From assembly GCA_027619145.1 (NCBI GenBank), contig JAQCGA010000268.1:1-6077 (forward strand): a stretch of DNA of 6,077 nucleotides, given 5' to 3'. The notes beneath the pieces were generated by a model, which saw nothing but the letters and a program-made list of their open reading frames with translations, made no database searches and was not told where the DNA came from. Origin of the DNA: a bacterium. Its GTDB lineage: Bacteria > Latescibacterota > UBA2968 > GCA-2709665. Of this stretch, positions 1 through 6,077 are shown one piece after another (the stretch's first letter is position 1; the number at the start of each line of letters is the position of its first letter). The position numbers and the translations under genes were made by a program.

Positions 1-1184
1 CCAAGTTGCGGGTGCTGGAACCGTTTCCAGGGCTTGAACAGGGGGGACCGCGATTTGAGGCGATCCCACCATTTCATCAGGCGTCGCATCTGAGCTTCGT
101 ATTCTTCGTCGTTTTCTACTGTGAACTGTTCTTGTGTTGAGATACCCGCGCTGTCTTTGATGGTACCCAATTCAAATTCGTAAACGTAGAGTCCCAGGTG
201 CTGGTATCCAAAGTTGTGAAAATGACCGCGCAGATTTATATCCCGGTTCCGGGTGCCGTGGTATTTGATGACGGGAATGACCGGGAAGCCGGTTTCTTTT
301 TCGCCAATGCGAGCCAGGTCTTCAATTTGTCGCTCATCAGATTCATCCAGGTCGCTCAATGATCCGGTGGACGGTGGCCGGAGGACAGCGGCCGGACCCG
401 TGTGGTATCCGAGGACGCCGAAGAGGTTGGGGCGACTGTGCAAGAATTCTGCCAGGTGGCGCATTTCTGGTTCACTGAAAGGGAAGTCGCCTGCGCCGGG
501 TTGTTCGGGTTCGGGGCGCCAGTCGAAGGACCAGTTTCGGTTCCAGTCGAAGGCACGACCTTCGCTGAACACGCGGTCTGTTCCGTCCCAATCGTGGATG
601 ATTCCTTCGGGCATGACACGGTAGAAAGGGCCTTTTGAAGTGGTCTGACGACGGATGAGCAGACGAGTATCTTTGGGGTCTACCACAAAGGCCCCGTCCG
701 GGTGTTTCTGGCGCATGGTAAGAATGAGCCCATCGTTGTTGACATCTTCCTGACAGAGGGTATTGGGCGGCCGGTTGTTCCAGTCTGTGCGGCTGCGAAT
801 GCGGCCAGACGTGGTTACCACGTGTTCGGCTCCATCCGGGTTCAAGCGTGGGACAATATAAAAGGTTACACGGGAGAGCAGGTTGGACCGGGAATGGTCT
901 ATCAGAAGCTGGCGTGCGGTGTAAAGGGCTGCGTGGGTACCGGCCAGTTCACCAGCGTGAATATTTCCGTGTAGCAGGTAGGCCGGCCGGTCTTCGGGGG
1001 CACCGGTTTTGAAGTCTGTGACAACCAGGAGGTGGATCTCGCGCCCTTCTCGGGATTTTCCCAGCGATTGAAGCTTGCAAAGGTTGGGGTGTGCGGAAGC
1101 GAGTTTGGACAGGAATTCGGTTACATCCTGAAAAGAAAAAAACTGACGAAAAGGAAGTGCGGGTACGCGAGGTCTGAGTGGCAT
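1..1184 (-). CDS. M14-family zinc carboxypeptidase, C-terminus cut off by the window edge
   Basis: This is probably a metallocarboxypeptidase that removes C-terminal residues from peptides. My translation gives 394 uninterrupted codons. The M14 landmarks appear in order: the zinc ligands H76 and E79 in HGNIHAGE, the substrate-binding NPDG at 115-118, NRNW at 215-218 (matching the Asn-Arg pair that binds the substrate carboxylate), the third zinc ligand H261 in GYHTG, and the probable catalytic Glu E338 in YEFELGT. About 95 residues separate NPDG from NRNW, far more than in classical carboxypeptidase A. This insert holds an acidic DVNNDG loop at 147-152 and is typical of a bacterial M14 subgroup. 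The ATG at 1184 is the only in-frame start after an upstream stop, and AAGGAG lies 7 bases before it. No signal peptide is visible, so the protein is probably cytoplasmic. It is divergent from the DUF3047 gene. The family call is firm; the substrate is unknown. Confidence 0.93.
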   Translation of the reverse strand, partial: MPLRPRVPALPFRQFFSFQDVTEFLSKLASAHPNLCKLQSLGKSREGREIHLLVVTDFKTGAPEDRPAYLLHGNIHAGELAGTHAALYTARQLLIDHSRSNLLSRVTFYIVPRLNPDGAEHVVTTSGRIRSRTDWNNRPPNTLCQEDVNNDGLILTMRQKHPDGAFVVDPKDTRLLIRRQTTSKGPFYRVMPEGIIHDWDGTDRVFSEGRAFDWNRNWSFDWRPEPEQPGAGDFPFSEPEMRHLAEFLHSRPNLFGVLGYHTGPAAVLRPPSTGSLSDLDESDERQIEDLARIGEKETGFPVIPVIKYHGTRNRDINLRGHFHNFGYQHLGLYVYEFELGTIKDSAGISTQEQFTVENDEEYEAQMRRLMKWWDRLKSRSPLFKPWKRFQHPQL

Positions 1185-1382
1185 TGGAAGACTCCTTGAG
1201 AGCCGGACCGCATCTGACCGGTCTCATGGTATAAGGTTTTTTCTCCTTCACACCTGGTTCATTTTTCTATATTTTCTAAGTATATGTTTTTGCGGGGTAG
1301 CATTCAATCTATATCGGGGGAGGATCGTCGGCGAAGTTTCCTGAATTGTGGAGACTCGTTCGGGGATACCTTTGGGTTTTAT
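1185..1382. promoter_or_regulatory. Divergent intergenic region between the peptidase and DUF3047 genes
   Basis: Two genes diverge from this stretch, so promoters for both should lie here. On the plus strand, TATATT at 1268-1273 matches a sigma-70 -10 box at five of six positions, but I see no good -35 box at 16-18 bases upstream. A purine-rich GGGGGAGGA at 1316-1324 resembles a ribosome binding site, but no in-frame start follows it at the right distance. The extent depends on the DUF3047 start: an earlier in-frame ATG at 1284 would shorten it to about 100 bases. The promoter role is inferred from gene layout. Confidence 0.35.
1192..1197 (-). promoter_or_regulatory. Ribosome binding site of the M14 peptidase gene
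   Basis: The minus strand reads AAGGAG, then 7 bases, then ATG. This is a near-perfect Shine-Dalgarno site and fixes the start at 1184. No other in-frame start codon lies between this ATG and the upstream stop. Confidence 0.85.
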
Positions 1383-2030
1383 ATGGGGTGGATCTACAGG
1401 GTTATTTTCGGTCTCCTGGCCGTTTCAACGGGTTGGGCGACCGAGCCTCCACCGGGTTTTCATACGCCGTCCAGAGATTCGGTGTTTGTCCTGGAGCGGT
1501 TCGAATATCCGGATCAGTTCGGACAGTTCCCAAAACATTGGGAGGGACGGACCGGGTGGCGTCAGACGCGTACGGTAGATTCGGAAGACCTCTATTATCG
1601 AATTCAAAAAGAAGAACGAAAAGATGGTGAAGAGAATCATTTTCTACAGGCCGAGACCACTGGCCGGGCGACAAACGCTGGTCGAGAGGCAAAAGTAAAC
1701 CTGCGTTTATACAATTTGTTCCGGTGGCGCTGGCGGGTACACCAGCTTCCTGAAGGTGGAAATGAAGAGGTGGAAGACAAGAACGATAGTGGTGCAGCTG
1801 TTCGGCTGGTATTTAAAGGCTGGCCGGTACCTAAGACACTAAAGTATGTCTGGAGCGCCACGCTTCCTGCAGGTACAGAAACGGTAAGCCCTGCCAGCGA
1901 TAAGACCAAAGTCATTGTACTGGAAAGCGGCACGGACCGGTTGGGCCAATGGGTCTGGGAAGAAGTAAATGCCTACGAAGACTACAAACGCCTGTTCGGC
2001 GGTGAACCTCGCCTGGTGCCTTTGCCGTGA
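1383..2030 (+). CDS. DUF3047 exported protein, main part (frame broken before its C-terminus)
   Basis: The protein matches the DUF3047 family, which has no established biochemical function that I can name. From the ATG at 1383 it begins with a short signal peptide: hydrophobic residues 5-17 and a likely cut after GWA at 19, so it is probably periplasmic. Family landmarks follow: a FEYPDQF stretch near 40, RWRWRVHQLPEG near 114-125, a D/N-rich turn and AAVRLVFKG near 132-146, KYVWSATLP near 154-162, VIVLESG near 177-183 and NAYEDYKRLFGGEP near 196-209. The reading then ends early with LVPLP and a stop at 2028-2030. DUF3047 proteins usually continue into a TDSDNT-type motif, and here that motif sits in the -1 frame immediately downstream. 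An in-frame ATG at 1284 would add 33 residues, but these look non-coding and would bury the signal peptide. Neither ATG has a good ribosome binding site. Confidence 0.78.
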   Translation: MGWIYRVIFGLLAVSTGWATEPPPGFHTPSRDSVFVLERFEYPDQFGQFPKHWEGRTGWRQTRTVDSEDLYYRIQKEERKDGEENHFLQAETTGRATNAGREAKVNLRLYNLFRWRWRVHQLPEGGNEEVEDKNDSGAAVRLVFKGWPVPKTLKYVWSATLPAGTETVSPASDKTKVIVLESGTDRLGQWVWEEVNAYEDYKRLFGGEPRLVPLP

Positions 2031-2161
2031 TTACGGATTCCGACAATACAAAATCTCCGGTAAGAGCGGATTACGACGATGTTGTATTTCTGATTGCACC
2101 GGAGGATACTTCAAAATCAGTACAAAAGCTTTTGCAAGAAAGTGAGCATAATCAGCCATGA
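2015..2161 (+). pseudogene. Displaced C-terminus of the DUF3047 protein (-1 frame)
   Basis: Read from 2015, this stretch gives GAFAVITDSDNT, then an acidic YDDVVFLIAP segment, and ends at the TGA at 2159-2161. This is the expected C-terminal block of DUF3047, where a TDSDNT motif precedes a small D-rich beta strand. It is in the -1 frame relative to the upstream part. A stop in this frame at 2003-2005 means the frame change must lie between about 2006 and 2030. Adding one C to the CGCCTGG at 2010-2016 would restore GEPRPGAFAVITDSDNT. The restored stop overlaps a downstream ATG as ATGA at 2158-2161, which fits a real gene end. The break may be a sequencing or assembly error or a true mutation. 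I see no slippery heptamer supporting programmed frameshifting. Confidence 0.75.
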
Positions 2162-2235
2162 AACCCAAACGATCTGGGACCGATCTCTGGAGGCGTTTTC
2201 AGTTGCCCACAGACTTCCCTTTGACCAGCCTGAAG

Positions 2236-2240
2236 CGGAG
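2236..2240 (+). promoter_or_regulatory. Ribosome binding site favouring the 2248 start of the barrel gene
   Basis: CGGAG lies 7 bases before the ATG at 2248. The longer in-frame ATG at 2158 has only weak purine runs upstream. Starting at 2248 also gives a signal peptide of more normal length. Confidence 0.6.
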
Positions 2241-2247
2241 ATATGCA

Positions 2248-3474
2248 ATGAACGGAAACTCTGTTTACAGGAAGTCCGCGCTGCATCTTTTCTTACGGAA
2301 GAGCGAGAGACCATTCACCCGATATTTCGGGTGGTATGTGGTCTTCATTCTGCTTCTGGCTCTGGCGGCGCCGGTGGCTGCACAGAATGTATCTGTGACC
2401 GATTATGTTGTGCCCGTTAGTCGGGCAGATAACCTGCGCATTGATGCGTTAAGCCTGAATTACGTCACCGAAGGGGACGAGACTGTTGTACAGACAGGAA
2501 ATCTTACTGTTGTGTATAAAAAGTTCTACGAGTCTCTTCCATTTGCTTATTCGATTGATATGACGGGTATCACGTCTTTTAACCGGGACAATATTAAAGA
2601 TAAGATGATGGGGAATTTGACAGCGAATTTGAAAACCAACGTAAAAAAATACAGGCGACAAGATGGCGCACTGTTTTATTCCTGGGGAACAGATTCTAAC
2701 TTCGACGAGAGTTTCGACCGACCGGGCGTAGACATGACTGTGGGTATTGGGTATGGGCGGTTCATCAATGCGACGGCATTGCGGAAGGCGGTGCGGATTG
2801 AAGACTTTTTTTTGGAAGAAGGAATTGTTGCGGAGCACTTGCCAAAAGAGACGATGATTGAACTGGGCCACATTATTGAAAAAGAAAAAGAGTACAAGGA
2901 ACTCTACGGAGACCGGTATCAGAACTACTGGTTCGAAGATATGCTGGGCGAGATCCAGAAATCGGGCCTGGTTCTGGGCGATATCAGTTTCGGCCTGTTA
3001 CGCATGCAGGAAGTACTGTTCCGAGAGCGGATCAGTGACCGATTCTATGGATGGGATGTAACTGCCGGTGTGCAGTTTGAGGTATTGACGCCATTTGAAG
3101 GCCGGGCGCGCCGGGCACCCGGCCTGTCCATAGGCGTTCGGTATTCGCGTCCGTTGAATTGGAGTACACAGATCAATACCGCACTGATTGCGGACACGCC
3201 TTTTTCAGGAAACTTTGGACGCGTGTACAACGTCAGGCAGAATACAGATTTTATTTACGAAATTACCAACAAGATCAATTTTACAATGCTGCATACGTTC
3301 CGGGTTAACAAGAGCAAAGAAAAAGACGCGCAGTTGAGCACGACCATTTCGTTCGCGTTCAACTTTTTTATCGAAAACAAGATCAACCTGTCGCTTGCCG
3401 AGGCGCTTACAACAATAGAAGGTTCGCCTTTCAGGCAGAGCTTCAATGTAGGGTTGAGTTACAAGCTTTTCTGA
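2248..3474 (+). CDS. Outer-membrane beta-barrel protein of unrecognised family
   Basis: This 408-aa protein is predicted to be inserted in the outer membrane; its function is not recognised. Residues 1-46 form a long signal peptide: a basic start, a hydrophobic core at about 30-42 (WYVVFILLLALA), and a likely cut after VAA at 45 before QNVSV. From about residue 65 onward there are alternating polar/hydrophobic strands, for example around 85-92, 98-107, 122-133, 162-172, 269-281, 292-300, 306-313, 334-351 and 362-374. The protein ends in VGLSYKLF, whose terminal Phe and aromatic pattern match the recognition signal for the BAM machinery. A charged, helix-prone segment at about 176-262, rich in Glu, Lys and Leu, interrupts the strands and could be a periplasmic or plug-like domain. 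An upstream in-frame ATG at 2158 overlaps the restored DUF3047 stop and would add 30 residues. The close spacing suggests an operon with DUF3047. Confidence 0.82.
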   Translation: MNGNSVYRKSALHLFLRKSERPFTRYFGWYVVFILLLALAAPVAAQNVSVTDYVVPVSRADNLRIDALSLNYVTEGDETVVQTGNLTVVYKKFYESLPFAYSIDMTGITSFNRDNIKDKMMGNLTANLKTNVKKYRRQDGALFYSWGTDSNFDESFDRPGVDMTVGIGYGRFINATALRKAVRIEDFFLEEGIVAEHLPKETMIELGHIIEKEKEYKELYGDRYQNYWFEDMLGEIQKSGLVLGDISFGLLRMQEVLFRERISDRFYGWDVTAGVQFEVLTPFEGRARRAPGLSIGVRYSRPLNWSTQINTALIADTPFSGNFGRVYNVRQNTDFIYEITNKINFTMLHTFRVNKSKEKDAQLSTTISFAFNFFIENKINLSLAEALTTIEGSPFRQSFNVGLSYKLF

Positions 3475-3481
3475 GGTGTAT

Positions 3482-5740
3482 CTACAGGCTCTGGACGGAA
3501 TCGATGAGGGCTTGTGTGGTGATTCCGAAATGGGCCCAGGTTTCCATATGACCGTCTGATGGTGCAATCCGGGGATCCGTAATCCCTACGTGCGCGTGTG
3601 GGAGGTTTTGGGCGGCAGCAGCCACGAGCCCCGCAAACCCGCGCAGACCGGTTTCTGGCGTACCCATTTTTCCGTCTTCGATGGTGACGACACCTTTGCT
3701 GTAATTGGAGAGCAGGGTTTCGAGCGTATTTTCTGGCAGAGGCAGGCCGTTGACGATATAAACGTCAACCGGTGTGCCTTTTTTGTTGAGTTCTTCGGCG
3801 GCTTCTGCGGCCAGAAAAGCGGGTGCACCAAAGGCCAGGATGACTTGTTGGGCATCTGGATAGGTACGGTATGTTGTAACGGGTTCCCATTTGGCACTGG
3901 CTTCGTAGAGGGGGCCGGAGCCATCCTGTTTTTCCAGGACGGGGAGGTTGTCTCGGGGAATGGCCAGGATGTGCCCGCCGTAATGTGCGGCCAGGTCTTT
4001 GGTGGCCAGGAATGCGGAACGGGCATCTGCTGGAGCATAAAACCGGTGCAGGTAGGACAGATAGCTCAACCCCACGTTGATCCAATCCAGGCCCCAACCG
4101 GAGAAGTGATCTCGGCCGGTGCAGGCACCTACGTGTGAAAGATGGAAGGTGACGTTGAGGCCTTCGTTGACGCCCGTAAGGTTGCGCTGGTACTGCCACA
4201 TGTCAAAGCCTTCGCGGGCAATGCCTTCGAAAAAAGCGGCGAAGGTGGAAACCACATTGAGTTGCGGTTTCCGGGTGCTGGTGGCCAGGCCGTTGGCGAT
4301 CAGGCAGGCTGCCTGTTCTTCGATGCTCATTTCAAATTGCTGATTTTGGGCAAGAAAGCCCCGGGCTTTGCCGAGTTTGGTGGAAGCGTCCAGGTCGCAA
4401 CTGACCACGAAGACCTGCTCGGGAAAGGGTTTGGCTACCAGAGCGTACCCTGCCTCTGAGCCGTTTCGGGCGCTGGCTTTTTCACCAACGGCCGGCAGTT
4501 TGACTTCTGCAAGCGCTTCAGGCGGAAGAACCAGGTTGGGACTGCCGGGTGCTGGACGTGCTTTTGTAACCACTTTTCGAGGAGGCTGGGAACGCAAGGT
4601 CTGTAGGGTTTTTTCCTGTTCGGGCGTAGCCTGGAAAGTGGGGCTGGAAAGAACTTCGTTCAGATCTCGGCCTTTCATGCCGCCGTCGTGATGGCCTTCG
4701 CCACCGGGAAGCTCATTGACCAGGAAGAGGCATTCCAGCATAGATTTTGTATCTCGAAAGCTCATCAGCGATCCGGGAATCCAGATTTCCTGGTTCAAGG
4801 GCACGTCGTGTTGCGCTGCAAAAATCTCGAGTTCTTTTGTAACACCATACCGCTCACCAAACGTGGACAGGGTTACTGTATTCCCTTTTTCGGAGCGATA
4901 CCCGACGGGATAGATGAGGCTCGCTTTTCCCTGTTGTGCCAGGTTGTAGCCTTCTCGATATGCGCCGTAGAGTTCTGCGGTGTCGTGCAGGCTGGGGATT
5001 TCCAAAATCTCGACCCCCAGGGCACTGATGATGGACCTGGGGTCTTTGTCCAGGATACTTTTGGTACTTCCGGAAAGCTGGATGCCGTTGCGGTCCATCA
5101 CAAAGGTAATAGGTGCACCGTGCACGTGGGCTCCGTTGAAGCCGTTGAGGGCCTGGCCGGAGACCCAGCCGGCGTCTCCGGTGTGGACGACCACCCAGCT
5201 TCCTTCACCGTACACGGCTCGTTTGCCGAGCGCGTGTCCCACGGCAACCGGGACCATGACGCCCAGGCGTCCGCCGTTGAGCTGGGTGCCGCCGGGCAGC
5301 CAGGAAACGTGGCCGGGCAGGTCCAGCCCTCGCCGGAAGTCACTGATGACGTGCTCTGGTTTTACAAATCCAAATGCAGAGAGCGCAGCGAAATACCCGA
5401 TGCTGGTATGGGCATGTTCAATGGTATATTCAATTTTTTCGTAGTCTGTTACGGCCAGGGTAAGCAGCAAAGAAGGGATGAGCCCGAGGCCACCACCCAG
5501 GTGGTCCGCTTCTCCGATTTTGGCCAGAGAGGCCAGAGATTGAATCGCGGTGCGTGCGGTTTCGATCTGGAGGGCTTCGAGCGCAAGGATTTGTTCTTTG
5601 GAAAGGGATTGCGTTTTCGGAATGTTGATGTGTAGTGGCAGAACGTCCGAGGCAAAGGATTCGGCGAGGTAGCGGGTTCCTTTGAGCACGGCCCGATTTC
5701 TTTCGGCCTGCTGCGAGGTTAGGGTGCGCAGGTTAGACAT
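3482..5740 (-). CDS. Transketolase-like thiamine diphosphate enzyme, single chain
   Basis: This 752-aa protein has the domain order of transketolases and of E1-type (AceE-like) enzymes. Such enzymes use thiamine diphosphate and Mg2+ to move or decarboxylate two-carbon units. Residues 105-175 resemble the N-terminal ThDP region, with HAHTS and SWLPGGTQLNGGRLG. The cofactor motif is GDAG at 188-191 with N218 in DRNG, where classical members have GDG...N; it keeps the Asp and Asn but has Ala in place of the last Gly. A Pro/Ala-rich linker at about 385-425 joins the halves. In the pyrimidine domain, IEEQAACLIANGLA at 473-486 aligns with the transketolase REFGMTAIANGIA block, which makes E475 the probable catalytic Glu. 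HVGACTGRDHFSGWG at 536-550 follows. The C-terminal domain is at about 625-752. AAGGAG lies 8 bases before the ATG at 5740; an ATG at 5785 would add 15 residues and lacks this support. The true substrate is unclear, so I give no symbol. Confidence 0.85.
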   Translation of the reverse strand: MSNLRTLTSQQAERNRAVLKGTRYLAESFASDVLPLHINIPKTQSLSKEQILALEALQIETARTAIQSLASLAKIGEADHLGGGLGLIPSLLLTLAVTDYEKIEYTIEHAHTSIGYFAALSAFGFVKPEHVISDFRRGLDLPGHVSWLPGGTQLNGGRLGVMVPVAVGHALGKRAVYGEGSWVVVHTGDAGWVSGQALNGFNGAHVHGAPITFVMDRNGIQLSGSTKSILDKDPRSIISALGVEILEIPSLHDTAELYGAYREGYNLAQQGKASLIYPVGYRSEKGNTVTLSTFGERYGVTKELEIFAAQHDVPLNQEIWIPGSLMSFRDTKSMLECLFLVNELPGGEGHHDGGMKGRDLNEVLSSPTFQATPEQEKTLQTLRSQPPRKVVTKARPAPGSPNLVLPPEALAEVKLPAVGEKASARNGSEAGYALVAKPFPEQVFVVSCDLDASTKLGKARGFLAQNQQFEMSIEEQAACLIANGLATSTRKPQLNVVSTFAAFFEGIAREGFDMWQYQRNLTGVNEGLNVTFHLSHVGACTGRDHFSGWGLDWINVGLSYLSYLHRFYAPADARSAFLATKDLAAHYGGHILAIPRDNLPVLEKQDGSGPLYEASAKWEPVTTYRTYPDAQQVILAFGAPAFLAAEAAEELNKKGTPVDVYIVNGLPLPENTLETLLSNYSKGVVTIEDGKMGTPETGLRGFAGLVAAAAQNLPHAHVGITDPRIAPSDGHMETWAHFGITTQALIDSVQSL

Positions 5741-5748
5741 AAAATAAG

Positions 5749-5754
5749 CTCCTT
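5749..5754 (-). promoter_or_regulatory. Ribosome binding site that sets the transketolase start
   Basis: The minus strand reads AAGGAG, an 8-base spacer, then the ATG at 5740. This favours 5740 over the longer in-frame ATG at 5785, and the protein then begins MSNLRTL. Confidence 0.85.
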
Positions 5755-5841
5755 GTTTGGAACGAGATGGAACCAGACAGGCCATTTTTTGAAGTCAAAA
5801 TACACCGATAGAACCTTAAAATAACCCTCGTGTGACAAAAA

Positions 5842-5890
5842 GGCCAGATAAAAATAAGACCCGTACCGTGTGTTGGAAATTTGTCTGGCC
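5842..5890. repeat. Imperfect inverted repeat in the divergent promoter region
   Basis: GGCCAGATAAA at 5842-5852 pairs with TTTGTCTGGCC at 5880-5890. The arms are 11 bases with one T-G pair, and the spacer is 27 bases. No T-run follows on either side, so it does not look like a terminator. It could be a two-site operator for a regulator of the flanking genes, or chance. Confidence 0.4.
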
Positions 5891-5964
5891 GTACCGGAGC
5901 AAGTGTCGTATTTTAATCAATAGATATTCTGAGACAGAGCGGAATTTTTTCATGAGATATAGAG

Positions 5965-5971
5965 AAAGGAG
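5965..5971 (+). promoter_or_regulatory. Ribosome binding site of the sugar isomerase gene
   Basis: AAAGGAG is followed by a 6-base spacer and the ATG at 5978. It supports this start for the truncated downstream gene. Confidence 0.8.
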
Positions 5972-5977
5972 CAGGTG

Positions 5978-6077
5978 ATGTCCGGTACTGTTCTGGCGGC
6001 GCAAATGTATACGGTTCGGGAGTTTACAAAAACGCCGACCGATATTGCAAAAACGTTAAAAAAGGTGAAGGCGCTTG
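5978..6077 (+). CDS. Sugar phosphate isomerase/epimerase (xylose-isomerase-like TIM barrel), N-terminus only
   Basis: Only the first 33 codons are present and the gene runs off the right edge. The visible protein begins MSGTVLAAQMYTVREF, followed by KTPTDIAKTLKKVKAL. This matches the start of xylose-isomerase-like TIM-barrel proteins, where a first beta strand with (A/G)xQ(L/M)YTVR leads into a helix of the type DIAxTLKKVKxIGY. Members isomerise or epimerise sugars, inositols or related polyols, usually in the cytoplasm using a divalent metal. The metal ligands would lie beyond this window, so activity and substrate cannot be judged. A strong ribosome binding site supports the ATG. It is divergent from the transketolase gene, so the two may be co-regulated for carbohydrate use. 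Confidence 0.8.
   Translation, partial: MSGTVLAAQMYTVREFTKTPTDIAKTLKKVKAL

Larger units (their letters stand above)
5741..5977. promoter_or_regulatory. Divergent intergenic region between transketolase and sugar isomerase genes
   Basis: About 237 AT-rich bases separate two divergent genes, so both promoters probably lie here. I looked on both strands for paired -35 and -10 boxes with normal spacing and found none I would defend. The stretch holds an inverted repeat at 5842-5890 and two copies of CCGTACCG, at 5861-5868 and 5889-5896. The regulatory role is inferred from position. Confidence 0.4.

Noticed and set aside
253..974. Several short plus-strand open frames (253-624, 402-638, 702-974)
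   Set aside because: All are antisense to the M14 peptidase, whose landmarks are continuous on the minus strand.
949..1251. A minus-strand open frame of 100 codons, with an AAGGAG at 1243-1248 near an ATG at 1227
   Set aside because: It overlaps the peptidase gene in another frame, the AAGGAG is 15 bases from the ATG, and the translation is low-complexity Thr/Arg/Pro-rich sequence.
2003..2030. Programmed -1 frameshifting as the explanation for the DUF3047 split
   Set aside because: No X-XXY-YYZ slippery heptamer and no evident downstream structure are visible; a lost base is simpler.
3110..3123. GC-rich palindrome GCCGGG-CA-CCCGGC
   Set aside because: It sits inside the barrel coding sequence, leaves too short a loop for a strong hairpin, has no T-run, and simply encodes ARRAPG-type residues.
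3590..4138. A 182-codon plus-strand open frame opposite the transketolase C-terminal half
   Set aside because: It is an antisense shadow with no recognisable family and no convincing start signal.
4688..5635. A 315-codon open frame on the plus strand opposite the transketolase gene
   Set aside because: It lies wholly antisense to a clear enzyme, has no recognisable domain or ribosome binding site, and reflects the codon pattern of the real gene.
5816..6004. A 62-codon minus-strand open frame in the divergent intergenic region
   Set aside because: It has no clear ribosome binding site or family and overlaps the well-supported start of the sugar isomerase gene.

Overview
The window looks like a chromosomal segment of a Gram-negative bacterium. 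An outer-membrane beta-barrel protein with a signal peptide and a C-terminal Phe implies a two-membrane envelope. Strong AAGGAG-type Shine-Dalgarno sites precede several genes. The partner families (an M14 zinc carboxypeptidase with a long insert, a DUF3047 protein, an unusual single-chain transketolase and a xylose-isomerase-like sugar epimerase) resemble gene content of uncultured FCB-type or Latescibacterota/Poribacteria-like lineages. That placement is an impression from protein style, not a demonstration. I see no mobile element, CRISPR array, tRNA or rRNA.

Layout: (1) 1-1184, minus strand: the N-terminal 394 codons of an M14 zinc carboxypeptidase that runs off the left edge. (2) 1185-1382: a divergent intergenic or promoter region. 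(3) 1383-2161, plus strand: an exported DUF3047 protein whose frame is broken near 2006-2030. The conserved C-terminus, with its TDSDNT motif, continues in the -1 frame to a stop at 2159-2161. (4) 2248-3474, plus strand (a longer start at 2158 is possible): an outer-membrane beta-barrel protein with a helical insert. (5) 3482-5740, minus strand: a 752-aa transketolase-like ThDP enzyme, convergent with the barrel gene and only 7 bases from it. (6) 5741-5977: a divergent intergenic region carrying an imperfect inverted repeat. (7) 5978-6077, plus strand: the first 33 codons of a sugar phosphate isomerase/epimerase.

Functionally there are two divergent pairs. The left pair joins a peptidase to a two-gene envelope unit (DUF3047 plus barrel). 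The right pair joins a ThDP enzyme to a sugar isomerase/epimerase, which suggests carbohydrate metabolism. The most useful corrections to an automatic annotation are the frameshift in the DUF3047 gene, the later start of the barrel gene and the later start of the transketolase. I found no clear evidence of a wholly new system. The least characterised item is the DUF3047/barrel pair.
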